In this document: one piece after another, positions 18,501-25,279 of the stretch | Position numbering within the stretch: the stretch's first letter is position 1 | Layout of the letters: each line of letters opens with the position of its first letter | DNA from: JBMORL01 sp049322335 | GTDB taxonomy: Bacteria > Bacteroidota > Bacteroidia > Flavobacteriales_D > UBA2798 | DNA length: 64,000 nucleotides | Direction of reading: 5' to 3' | Assembly: GCA_049322335.1 (NCBI GenBank) | Contig: JBMORL010000082.1 | Span: 1-64,000 of the forward strand | Notes under the pieces: generated by a model | Told to the model about the DNA's origin: nothing | The model's input: the letters and a program-made list of their open reading frames with translations, nothing else | Database searches by the model: none | Translations under genes and position numbers: made by a program

Positions 18501-18805
18501 GAAAGGTTGGCTGTAGCGGTAAAACTATAGGTATAGGTGCTGTTGGTGGTAAGGTTGGCTGCCAGGGTTACCGTTTCTGTTACAGGTGCTCCTCCATCGA
18601 GGATATAGGTAACATCAAATGTAGAACCCGCCAAAAGAGTTGGGCCAAAGTTAAACACCCTAACTGTTACTGTTTCAGTGGCAGACATACCACAACCCGA
18701 AACAGGTGCCAGTATCGATCCATTTGGTGGGGCCAATGCCAGGTCCTGAGTGTTGGCCTGGGAAAGCATCGTTAGTAAAAAGATGCTGGTAAAAAGTCTC
18801 CTCAT
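15572..18805 (-). CDS. Large secreted repeat protein with PKD-like domains and type B (gliding motility-associated) T9SS C-terminal domain
   Basis: A 1077-residue surface protein with signal peptide MRRLFTSIFLLTMLSQANT. After an N-terminal domain (about 20-130) come seven tandem repeats of about 86-88 residues. Each starts like 'SVGGTL...C.GNSGTLTLSG', contains W.YSTDGGTTW and ends with 'YRA.V.SG.CP..YS'. One PKD domain follows (IWDFGDGNTD), then two Ig-like domains, and finally a type B sorting domain from about residue 985. That domain is identified by FTIPNLITPNEDGFNDVW, IFNRNGQVVYK and the tail PDGTYYYVITF. The family is exported by T9SS and fixed at the surface through a SprF-like partner, which is the next gene. 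The conserved Cys pair in each repeat may form a disulfide. The repeats suggest an adhesin; the ligand is unknown. Confidence 0.9.
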   Translation of the reverse strand: MRRLFTSIFLLTMLSQANTQDLALAPPNGSILAPVSGCGMSATETVTVRVFNFGPTLLAGSTFDVTYILDGGAPVTETVTLAANLTTNSTYTYSFTATANLSVAGAHNIDASVALLGDINAANDAYNGYAVTNTSPSVGGTVNSSTNVCDGNNSGALTLTGNTGNVVNWEYSTDGGTTWFNISNTTTSQSYTNITIDTWYRANVQNGTCPTASSTIAILTIDPPTVGGTLSGPTTACISGNSGTHTLSGHTGTVDHWEYSTDGGVTWNTIINTTTTNTYTNIVVTTRYRAYVISGSCPGAYSSQRIVTVNPLSVGGTLSPTADTVCNGSNSGTITLSGHTGSVTRWEQSPDGVTWTNITNTTTTQNYLNLTTTTYYRVRVTSGACPAAYSSRDTIMVVSTSNGGAVASSDTICSGAVDTLILGGHFGSVLNWEYSDDGGANWSNIANTTDTNVVSGITETRMYRAQVQSGSCTAAYSIPATLTVDSSSVGGTLYGSATVCASGNAGTLTLIGHNSVITNWESSTDGGTTWGSIANTTPFENYNNLTQTTDYRVIVYNGVCPNDTSSMATIVVDSASVGGSVTADDTVCAGANGDTLALSGYTGSILSWEMSNDGGVTWITLSNTSNSQAYINLMTTTSYRASIKSGVCPATTSTPATILVDAQSEGGIMNSNAQGCEGNNSGVMNLTGYTGSILTWLSSTDGGATWSLVPDTLDFYNYVNLTDTTMFSAIVQSGNCTADTAVSSTITILPAPSVSFTSDTLICLGETISFTNLSTISSGFITAYIWDFGDGNTDIVGNPDHIYADTGTYVVTLVASSNFGCLDTAMVNTVVNPVPDATISASGPLSFCVGDTLWLSVPFANDVTYLWNDVAASTNDTIMADSSMNYLVIATDTLNGCSARDSVDVIVFPVVIADAGVDTTVSLGSAVMLNGSGGVSYSWQTSVGLDNPFTANPMASPLVTTDYELTVTDGNGCTDIDSVTVTVEEDFQFTIPNLITPNEDGFNDVWVIGNILNYPDNTVTIFNRNGQVVYKMDSYNNLWDGTYNGSKLPDGTYYYVITFTDSDESVKGAVNIIRSSK

Positions 18806-18952
18806 GCTTACAAGATTTTAACGTTCTACGAAATTAACAATTTTTAGTTCATTGTTAATAACTCAATTTTTGAGTCTTACTACAAGTTAGACGCAATATA
18901 CTGAAAAACAGCGATAGATTTTGCTTCAACGGGCTCAAAAAAAGGATGAAAA

Positions 18953-19582
18953 TCAGCTAATCTGTTTTAAAAAGGGAATTATCGCTTCTGAAGCTGTTTT
19001 TACTGTTTCGGGGGTGGTTTTGGATAGAAAAGGAATATTAAAAGAAGGTATACTAAACTGGTTTTCAATGACTTTTTTACTTTGAGGATTTATTTCACCC
19101 GACCAGATAATTGCAGCAGGATGAAGATTATTATTCTTTAGAAAATGGAGGCTAAGGAGTGTATGATTGATGCTTCCCAGGTAAAAATCAGCCACCAAAA
19201 TTACTGGCAGCTGAAACTGTTTTGCCAGTTGCCACATGTATTCCCGGTCATTATTTAAAGGCACGAGTAATCCTCCTGCCCCTTCAACAATTAAGCGGTT
19301 TTTGGTTTCGGGAAGCTCAAATTCATTCATTTGTATCTGTACACCCTGGTTTTCGGCTGCGGCATGAGGACTGAGTGGATCTTTAAGCAGGTATTTTTCG
19401 GGGTGGATTTTGGAAAAAGGATTAGATAAGAGGTTTTTTACCAGGATACTGTCTCTTTGCTGCAGGTTGCCACACTGAACCGGTTTCCAGTAGTCCGCAT
19501 TCAATGCTTCACAGATAACTGCCGATGCGAGCGTTTTTCCCACACCTGTTCCTATTCCTGTTATGAAAAAACCTTTACTCAT
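18953..19582 (-). CDS. bioD: Dethiobiotin synthetase
   Basis: A 209-residue P-loop enzyme that forms the ureido ring of dethiobiotin from 7,8-diaminopelargonate, CO2 and ATP. It starts MSKGFFITGIGTGVGKT (the BioD Walker A), followed by WKPVQCG and the conserved VEGAGGLLVPLN. It is slightly short for BioD (usually 220-230). Its start overlaps the bioF stop by 8 bases, so the three bio genes form one operon read in the order bioB, bioF, bioD. Confidence 0.92.
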   Translation of the reverse strand: MSKGFFITGIGTGVGKTLASAVICEALNADYWKPVQCGNLQQRDSILVKNLLSNPFSKIHPEKYLLKDPLSPHAAAENQGVQIQMNEFELPETKNRLIVEGAGGLLVPLNNDREYMWQLAKQFQLPVILVADFYLGSINHTLLSLHFLKNNNLHPAAIIWSGEINPQSKKVIENQFSIPSFNIPFLSKTTPETVKTASEAIIPFLKQIS

Positions 19583-20681
19583 TTTCTTTTACTGAATTCA
19601 AAAGCAAATCTATTTCATTTTTAGTATTAAAAGAATGCAGGCAGATGCGTATCCGCTCTTTTCCTTCGGGAACAGTGGGACTGAGAATGGCCTTTACATC
19701 CAGGCCCTTTTTCCGCAATTGTTCTGCTTTTTTCTTAGCCGCGATGTTTCCTTTTATCAAACAGCTTTGAACAGGTGAAGAGGAAAGAAGAAACCCCGAC
19801 ATCCCGGAAATGTTTTCCCTGAAATAACGGATATTGGACTTCAGCAGTTCACGTTGTGAAGAAGCGTTTTTTATTTCCCCGGTGCGTTTAAGAATATGAA
19901 ATACAGCTATAGGTGGTAAGGCAGTAGTATATATAAAAGGGCGTGAAAAATTAACCAGGAATTTTTTCATCCAACTGCTGCAAAGAATAACAGCGCCATG
20001 AAGCCCCCATGCTTTTCCGAATGTGATGAGACGTGCATGAACAGCTTTTTGCCATCCCTCTTCCACTACCCTGCCCTCACCCTTTTCTCCAAAAACTCCC
20101 CCGGCATGGGCTTCATCGGCAAATAAAAAAGCATTGTATTTTTCCGCCAGCCTTACAATTTCTTTCAATGGCGCGAAGTCTCCGTCCATACTATAAACCG
20201 ATTCCACAGCAATTATTATTTTCCCTTCTGCTCTTTTCAGTTTTTCTTCCAGGTCGTTTACATCGTTATGACGGAACGAAAAAGACTTTGCCAGCGATAA
20301 CCTGATTCCATCCCGGATAGAAGCATGAGAAAGTTCATCATAAAGAATGGTAATATCACGTTGTGTAAAGGCAGAAAAGAAACCCAGATTGGCGGTATAT
20401 CCCGAATTGAAAATCAGCGCTTCTTCCGAATCATGGAAATCAGCGAGCACTTTTTCTGTTTCTTCCAGCAAAGGATAATTTCCGCTGATAAGCCGCGCTC
20501 CTCCCGAACCGGAAGCCATGAACGATTCCGGTAACTCTGTATTTTTTTTTGCAAAACCAAGATAGTCGTTGGAAAAAAAGTCGGTTAGCCCTGAAGAATG
20601 ATGCAGCGAACGGTACAACCCTTTTTCTTCTCTTTTGGCGAGTTCTTCCTCAAAAAAAGCTTCCCACCCGGTGACCGTCAT
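19575..20681 (-). CDS. bioF: 8-amino-7-oxononanoate synthase
   Basis: A 368-residue PLP enzyme of the alpha-oxoamine synthase family. It condenses pimeloyl-ACP or pimeloyl-CoA with L-alanine in biotin synthesis. Recognisable blocks are SNDYLGFAKKN-like FFSNDYLGFA, SGGARLISGNYPLLEETE, ALIFNSGYTANLGFF, the PLP-pocket VESVYSMDGDFAPL, FADEAHAGGVFGEKG, and the lysine segment LITFGKAWGLHGA. I chose the ATG of MTVTGWEAFF. A TTG start six codons earlier would overlap the bioB stop codon and cannot be excluded. It lies between bioB and bioD in the same operon. Confidence 0.92.
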   Translation of the reverse strand: MTVTGWEAFFEEELAKREEKGLYRSLHHSSGLTDFFSNDYLGFAKKNTELPESFMASGSGGARLISGNYPLLEETEKVLADFHDSEEALIFNSGYTANLGFFSAFTQRDITILYDELSHASIRDGIRLSLAKSFSFRHNDVNDLEEKLKRAEGKIIIAVESVYSMDGDFAPLKEIVRLAEKYNAFLFADEAHAGGVFGEKGEGRVVEEGWQKAVHARLITFGKAWGLHGAVILCSSWMKKFLVNFSRPFIYTTALPPIAVFHILKRTGEIKNASSQRELLKSNIRYFRENISGMSGFLLSSSPVQSCLIKGNIAAKKKAEQLRKKGLDVKAILSPTVPEGKERIRICLHSFNTKNEIDLLLNSVKENE

Positions 20682-20695
20682 ACTACTTAAGTCCT

Positions 20696-21697
20696 TCAAG
20701 CGTTAGTGTGTGAAAATTCTTCGTTCTCCACCGGTTTTTTGGAGAAAGGTTTTGACGGCACCAATCCCAGCAGGCCAAACAATTCCATGTCTTCGTTAAA
20801 ATCGGGGTTGGGTGTGGTGAGCAGTTTATCACCGGCAAAAATGCTGCCTGCTCCTGCAAGAAAACAAAGTGCCTGGCCTTCTTTGGTCATTTGGGTTCTT
20901 CCTGCTGAAAGGCGAACCACGGTAGCTGGCATTACTATTCGTGCAGTGGCAATCATTCGCACCATTTCAAATATCGAAACAATTTCCTGGTTTTCCAATG
21001 GTGTTCCTTCTACCGGAACCAAAGCATTAACGGGAACCGAATCGGGATGTTGTGGAAGGTTAGCTAACGTTACAAGCATTGCCGCACGGTCTTCCGGTTT
21101 TTCACCCATTCCTATAATTCCGCCTGAGCAAACGGTTATTTTTGCTTTGCGCACATTTTCCAAAGTTTCCAAACGGTCGTTATACGTACGGGTGGAAATA
21201 ATTTCTTCATAATGCTCTTCAGAGGTATCAAGGTTATGGTTGTAGGCATACAATCCTGCTTCGGCCAGTCGTTTTGCCTGTTGTTCGGTAATCATTCCCA
21301 GTGTGCAACACACTTCCATATTCATATTGGTGATTTCGCGAACCATATCCACCACTTTATCAAAATCCTTATTGTCGCGCACATTTCTCCATGCCGCACC
21401 CAGACAAACCCTTGAAGCACCGTTTTTCATTGCATTTTCGGCTAAAACTTTCACTTCATCCACTTCCATGAGTTTATGCACTTTCACTTTCGTTTGGTAG
21501 CGGGCAGCTTGCGGACAATAAGCACAATCTTCGGGACAACCACCGGTCTTCACAGAGATCAGCGAACTCACCTGCACTTCACGCGGATTATGATACTTGC
21601 GATGCACAGAGGCAGCTTCATACAAAAGTTCAATAAGGGGACGCTTGTAGATTTCCATCACCTCATCAACAGTCCAGTTATGGCGGATGTCTGACAT
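20696..21697 (-). CDS. bioB: Biotin synthase
   Basis: A 333-residue radical SAM enzyme that inserts sulfur into dethiobiotin. The [4Fe-4S] cluster motif CPEDCAYC (Cys54, Cys58, Cys61 counted from the chosen ATG) follows SVKTGG. Later conserved blocks are CLGAAWR, VCCTLGMIT, YNHNLDTSEEHYEEI, GGIIGMGE and RLSAGRTQM. The start is the ATG of MSDIRHNWT; a TTG 18 bases upstream gives a less likely extension. It is the first gene of bioB-bioF-bioD. I see no bioA, bioC or bioH in the window, so diaminopelargonate synthesis and the pimeloyl supply must be encoded elsewhere. Confidence 0.95.
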   Translation of the reverse strand: MSDIRHNWTVDEVMEIYKRPLIELLYEAASVHRKYHNPREVQVSSLISVKTGGCPEDCAYCPQAARYQTKVKVHKLMEVDEVKVLAENAMKNGASRVCLGAAWRNVRDNKDFDKVVDMVREITNMNMEVCCTLGMITEQQAKRLAEAGLYAYNHNLDTSEEHYEEIISTRTYNDRLETLENVRKAKITVCSGGIIGMGEKPEDRAAMLVTLANLPQHPDSVPVNALVPVEGTPLENQEIVSIFEMVRMIATARIVMPATVVRLSAGRTQMTKEGQALCFLAGAGSIFAGDKLLTTPNPDFNEDMELFGLLGLVPSKPFSKKPVENEEFSHTNA

Positions 21698-21740
21698 AAA
21701 AAGTAATTTGGACAAAGATAAGATTATTTACCTGCCCGTT

Positions 21741-23057
21741 TTACCTGAATTTTTCCTTATAAAGGAATTTTTTCTGCGCTGATTCATAGGGACGATAGAT
21801 ATAATAGGCATAGCCATCACGTACCTGTAGTTTTTCGGGATATTTGTAATAGAGGCGAAAAACATTTTTCACTTCCCCGGTAGAGGTGTTCAGTTCCTTG
21901 AGGTAATATTTTCCACCACGCAGGTAAACGCTGTAAATCACACCGGTTTCCTGGTCTTTTACCAGTAATTGTTCCCACTCTTTTTTATCAACGCCAATAT
22001 GATAACTGATATCCACCGAATCAATAGGATTATTCCTGGCATCGTAGCGATATAATTTATTGGTATAATGGTCGAATATCATTATGGTGTCTTCTTTTAT
22101 AAACATGGGTGCGTATAGCTGGTCGTAATAAATAGAATTAGGAAAACCGGACCAGATGGCGATCCATATTTCCTTGTCGACACCGGTTTCCAACTGGGCA
22201 CGATAGGCTGTAAGTTTATCGCGTCCATCCACATATTTGTATTGTGCGCGGAATAACTCCATCAGCGGCTTGTCGACCACTTTGTGAATGTTTTTGTAGG
22301 AACTGTCTTCCACATTATAGACATAATAATTGAACTCGGGGTAATACCATACGAAATCAGAAAAATAGGCTTTGTTTTCGGTAGTATCCACCCAGGGGCG
22401 TACCTGTTTTTCGAAAAAATCGTTTTCTAACGGATAGAGGCTTAGTACATCATCACGAACTTCTACCTGGAAAGTTCTCTTTTCGCACACCACATAAATT
22501 TTTCCGGCAAAATCTTTATACAGTTCTTTCGCCACATCGGGAACAGTGAAAGTGGAAAGAATGGATTGATTTTCGTCCACATAAATCACTTTACTGTCTT
22601 TTTCCAGTTTTTTTTCATATACCAGCAACACAAAATTTTTCCCGTAAAATTCAAAATCAGAAACACTGAGCTGTTCGCTGGAAAATGCGGTATCGGGCCG
22701 GGCAGTAATGGTGAGTTCGGGAAGTTCGCGGAATTTCAGGATAACATTCAGCTTTACCGTATCGGTTCCCGATTTTTTTATTTCACTTTTTTTCAGCGGA
22801 TATTTATAAATATCATATTGTACATCATTCACCACCAGCACCGGGTTTTTTATACCGGTAATGTCTGCTTTCAATGTAAAGTTTCCGAGGCGGTTGGTAT
22901 ACACAGCATTCTTATCGTTGTTTTCGATATACACTTTTGCATTCATCACCGGTTTATTTACCGAAGTATCTTTTACATTTCCCGAAATAACGATGGTTTG
23001 CTGCGCACCGGCAAAGGCAAAAAGAAAGGCGAATGATATGGCAACAAGGATTTTCAT
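21741..23057 (-). CDS. Secreted protein with N-terminal carboxypeptidase regulatory-like domain
   Basis: A 438-residue exported protein with signal peptide MKILVAISFAFLFAFAGAQ. About residues 20-115 form a carboxypeptidase D regulatory-like domain (ISGNVKDTSVNKPVMNAKVYI, cited by its ends; RLGNFTLKADI). The remaining 320 residues contain repeated beta motifs with aromatic residues (KIYVVCEKRTFQVEVRDDV, TIMIFDHYTNKLYRYDAR, GKYYLKELNTSTGEVKNVF) that suggest a beta-propeller. No catalytic motif or sorting domain is visible, so it is probably periplasmic. It lies upstream of bioB on the same strand (43-base gap), but its function seems unrelated. I do not recognise a named family. Confidence 0.65.
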   Translation of the reverse strand: MKILVAISFAFLFAFAGAQQTIVISGNVKDTSVNKPVMNAKVYIENNDKNAVYTNRLGNFTLKADITGIKNPVLVVNDVQYDIYKYPLKKSEIKKSGTDTVKLNVILKFRELPELTITARPDTAFSSEQLSVSDFEFYGKNFVLLVYEKKLEKDSKVIYVDENQSILSTFTVPDVAKELYKDFAGKIYVVCEKRTFQVEVRDDVLSLYPLENDFFEKQVRPWVDTTENKAYFSDFVWYYPEFNYYVYNVEDSSYKNIHKVVDKPLMELFRAQYKYVDGRDKLTAYRAQLETGVDKEIWIAIWSGFPNSIYYDQLYAPMFIKEDTIMIFDHYTNKLYRYDARNNPIDSVDISYHIGVDKKEWEQLLVKDQETGVIYSVYLRGGKYYLKELNTSTGEVKNVFRLYYKYPEKLQVRDGYAYYIYRPYESAQKKFLYKEKFR

Positions 23058-23097
23058 TCAGAAATAAGGATGCAACAATTGTACCTTTTCCATAAAT

Positions 23098-23604
23098 TCA
23101 TTCAGGGATTTTCCATTTTCCCTGCAGCTTAAGGGTTTGTTCGATAACATCGCGCACGCAGCCTTCTCCCCCGTTTTTAGGTGAAACATAATGTACTGTT
23201 TCCAGCACTTCTTCCGCGGCATCAGCAGGAGCAGCCGATAATCCGCAGAGCTTCATGGCAGCTATGTCTATCAGGTCGTCACCCATGTAAAGCACTTCTT
23301 CTTTGCCGAGCTGATTTTTTTCCATGAATTCCCTGAGTACTGTTTTTTTATCGGTTACCTTCATAAAAACGTCTTTAATGCCAAGGTACTCCATCCGCTC
23401 GCGCACCATTTCTGAATTTCCACCGGTGATAACGGCAATGCGGTAGTGGTTAGTAGCGGCCATGTGCATTGCGTAGCTGTCGCGGGTGTTCATCGAACGA
23501 ACAAATTCCTTTCCCGGCATCAGCCACACGGTTCCGTCTGTCAGCACTCCGTCAAAATCAAAAACAAAAGTGGTGATGTTTCGCAGTTTTTCCTTGTAGG
23601 TCAT
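23098..23604 (-). CDS. kdsC: 3-deoxy-D-manno-octulosonate 8-phosphate phosphatase (KdsC-like HAD hydrolase)
   Basis: A 168-residue HAD phosphatase of the capless C0 type. It removes phosphate from Kdo-8-phosphate in lipopolysaccharide core synthesis. Motif I is FVFDFDGVLTDG (Asp16 nucleophile, Asp18), motif II is AVITGGNSEM, the lysine is in KVTDKK, and motif III is YMGDDLIDIAAM. The 'NTRDSYAM' segment after motif I is typical of KdsC. Its start overlaps the stop of the VOC gene by 4 bases (ATGA type). Other Kdo genes are not in the window. Confidence 0.9.
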   Translation of the reverse strand: MTYKEKLRNITTFVFDFDGVLTDGTVWLMPGKEFVRSMNTRDSYAMHMAATNHYRIAVITGGNSEMVRERMEYLGIKDVFMKVTDKKTVLREFMEKNQLGKEEVLYMGDDLIDIAAMKLCGLSAAPADAAEEVLETVHYVSPKNGGEGCVRDVIEQTLKLQGKWKIPE

Positions 23605-24119
23605 TTGGTGGTTTTTCCTTTGTATAAATTATCGAATGAAACTCCGGCCGGTTCCCATAATTCAATTTTATTGTTCTCGGGATCCAGGATATGAACAAAC
23701 TTTCCGTATTCGTATTCAGCAATGGTGTCCAGCACATTCACCCCGTTCTTTTTCAGATCAACTACCAATTCTTCCATATTCACCACGCGGTAATTGATCA
23801 TAAATGGTTTGTCAGAAGGTTCAAAGTATTTTGTTTTTTCGTTGAACGGGCTCCACTGCAGGTAAGCAATCTTTGAAGAATCGGCTCCTTCGCGAAATTC
23901 GAACATGGAACCGTAATCATTTACTACCAGTCCGAGGTTTTTGGAATACCATTCTTTTATGGATTTCGGGTCTTTGCATTTAAAAAATATCCCGCCTATC
24001 CCGGTTACCCTTCCTTTTTTTTCGGGCGCAGGAATTTTATTTTCATTTTCTTTCTGTAATGCCGAAACAGCGTATCCGGCAATGAAAGACAGGAGCATAA
24101 AAAAGATTATTTTTTTCAT
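23601..24119 (-). CDS. Membrane-anchored or secreted VOC (glyoxalase-fold) protein
   Basis: A 172-residue protein with an N-terminal hydrophobic segment (MKKIIFFMLLSFIAGYAVSA) that acts as a signal peptide or anchor. One VOC/glyoxalase domain follows (GIGGIFFKCKDPKSIKEWY, then LGLVVNDYG, EELVVDLKKNGVNVLD, YGKFVHILDPENNKIELWEP). The last block, 'G....DPdGN.iELWEP', provides the usual C-terminal metal-site Glu. Exported VOC domains are less common than cytosolic ones. The substrate is unknown. It is translationally coupled to kdsC, although no functional link to Kdo synthesis is obvious. Confidence 0.75.
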   Translation of the reverse strand: MKKIIFFMLLSFIAGYAVSALQKENENKIPAPEKKGRVTGIGGIFFKCKDPKSIKEWYSKNLGLVVNDYGSMFEFREGADSSKIAYLQWSPFNEKTKYFEPSDKPFMINYRVVNMEELVVDLKKNGVNVLDTIAEYEYGKFVHILDPENNKIELWEPAGVSFDNLYKGKTTK

Positions 24120-24160
24120 CGTATCGTATTTATGATTAAAAGTAAAAAATTAAAGGGGAA

Positions 24161-24700
24161 CTAAAATTTCATCTGTTTTGCCTGTATGATATGCGCCAGG
24201 TGATGTTCGGCATGCCAGGCATATTGTGCAAGACATTCATCCAGCGATACCGTGTTTTTGTTCTCAGGATGATAAAAGGTTTTTTTATAATCGGATGAAG
24301 ACATGGATTGCAACACCAACACCCACCGGTGATGAAGGCCTTCGATGATTTTAACCGAAAAATCAGGTAACCCTATTTTCGTATCCAGCAATTCCGACCA
24401 TTTGTTTTCATCATAGGGTTTTACGGTAGGATGATCTTCTGTTAATGCCAGTTTAAAACGGATAAAAGCATTCATGTGGCTGTCGGCACAATGGTGAATG
24501 AGCTGGCGGATGGTCCAGCTTTCGGGGCGATAGCGGTAATTGAGTTCTGCATCGGTAAGATTTTCTGTTTCCTTTCTCAGCCTTTCGGGAAAAGTTTCGA
24601 TGGATTTTTTCCACTCCTCGATTCTTTCGGTTGTAACGGCAGCCGGCTTAGTGTAACGACCGATGGGGTATTTTAGTTTTTCGGTGTTTTCGGTTATCAT
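24161..24700 (-). CDS. DinB-like / YfiT-type putative metal-dependent hydrolase (bacillithiol transferase family)
   Basis: A 179-residue four-helix-bundle protein of the DinB/YfiT superfamily. The N-terminal block KYPIGRYTKPAAVT and helices with RPESWTIRQLIHHCADSHMN and CLAQYAWHAEHHLAHI carry the three His residues that bind the metal in YfiT. YfiT (BstA) transfers bacillithiol to electrophiles in Firmicutes. Bacteroidota members may use bacillithiol or another thiol. The length equals that of YfiT proteins. It lies 41 bases upstream of the VOC gene on the same strand. Confidence 0.82.
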   Translation of the reverse strand: MITENTEKLKYPIGRYTKPAAVTTERIEEWKKSIETFPERLRKETENLTDAELNYRYRPESWTIRQLIHHCADSHMNAFIRFKLALTEDHPTVKPYDENKWSELLDTKIGLPDFSVKIIEGLHHRWVLVLQSMSSSDYKKTFYHPENKNTVSLDECLAQYAWHAEHHLAHIIQAKQMKF

Positions 24701-24751
24701 GCCATTAAATGTAGAAAAAAATGTGTAAGTTGCTTCAAAAATTTATAAACC

Positions 24752-24967
24752 ATGTCTATGAATACTTTTGAATTTGCCACGGTTGAATGGCTGTGGGATT
24801 CCGGTTCGTTTCGGGTAAACCTGCCGGGCAACAGCGAGAAAAAATCTTCGGGTTCGTATCCCGAACTGGTTAACTTATTGAATGAACTGGGAAAAGACGG
24901 CTGGTCGGTAGCTTCTGCCTGCTCGGGCGGGAATTGGTTGTTTTGGACGTTGCAGAGGGAGCGGTGA
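24752..24967 (+). CDS. Small DUF4177-like protein
   Basis: A 71-residue protein. The pattern LLNELGKDGWSVASACSGG followed by WTLQR resembles the DUF4177 family ('LN.LG.eGWElv......WtLkR'), whose function is unknown. It has no signal peptide. It is divergent from the YfiT-like gene, and a repeat-rich non-coding region begins right after its stop codon. Confidence 0.6.
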   Translation: MSMNTFEFATVEWLWDSGSFRVNLPGNSEKKSSGSYPELVNLLNELGKDGWSVASACSGGNWLFWTLQRER

Positions 24968-25031
24968 ACAGGAATGTTCCCGATCACGCTTTACGTGACA
25001 AGCGCGATCTAAAGCGCAAGCCCAACCCCTC

Positions 25032-25122
25032 TGCTACCCGAACTGACAAAAATTTTACAAAGTACTAAGTACAAATGTTGTCAGGCCGGATAGCCACGTG
25101 TACCTAATGTAGCATATCAAGA
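25032..25122. repeat. Degenerate inverted repeat, first of two in a repeat-filled gap
   Basis: CTACCCGAACTGACA near 25034 pairs with the start of an opposite-facing copy (TGTCAGGCCGGATAGCC... to ...TATCAAGACC, about 25078-25122). It is a weaker version of the better preserved pair that follows. The preceding bases (24980-25020, ACGCTTTACGTGACAAGCGC) hold another GC-rich direct/inverted motif. The 24968-25279 interval has no credible gene. Confidence 0.55.
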
Positions 25123-25138
25123 CCATATCGTGTACCGT

Positions 25139-25278
25139 TCTCGATACGCTGTGTTAAATGCACACAGCTACTCGAACTGACAGCAAGTATCCTTTTTACT
25201 TATACCAAAAACAATTTATTATTGACCAAGTCTATGTCAGGTCGAGTAGCCATGTGCACCTAACGTGGCGTATCGAGA
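25139..25278. repeat. Long inverted repeat (44-base arms)
   Basis: The left arm at 25139-25182 starts TCTCGATACGCTGTGTTA and ends TACTCGAACTGACA. The right arm at 25235-25278 is its imperfect reverse complement, starting TGTCAGGTCGAGTAGCC and ending GTATCGAGA. About 50 A/T-rich bases separate them. Each arm also contains a small internal palindrome (TGCACACA/GTGCAC region). The right arm ends 2 bases before the stop codon of the next gene. It looks like a copy of an interspersed repeat family. Confidence 0.7.
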
Positions 25279-25279
25279 C

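Noticed and set aside
20706..21212. Long open frame antisense to bioB
   Set aside because: The bioB frame has clear radical SAM motifs. The antisense product has no recognisable domain and is a shadow of biased codon use.
21698..21740. Regulatory element or riboswitch upstream of bioB
   Set aside because: The gap is only 43 bases, with no stable fold or operator-like palindrome that I could recognise.
22566..23036. 156-residue plus-strand frame opposite the secreted protein
   Set aside because: No motif; it is rich in Phe, Ile and His as expected from antisense of A/T-rich coding DNA.
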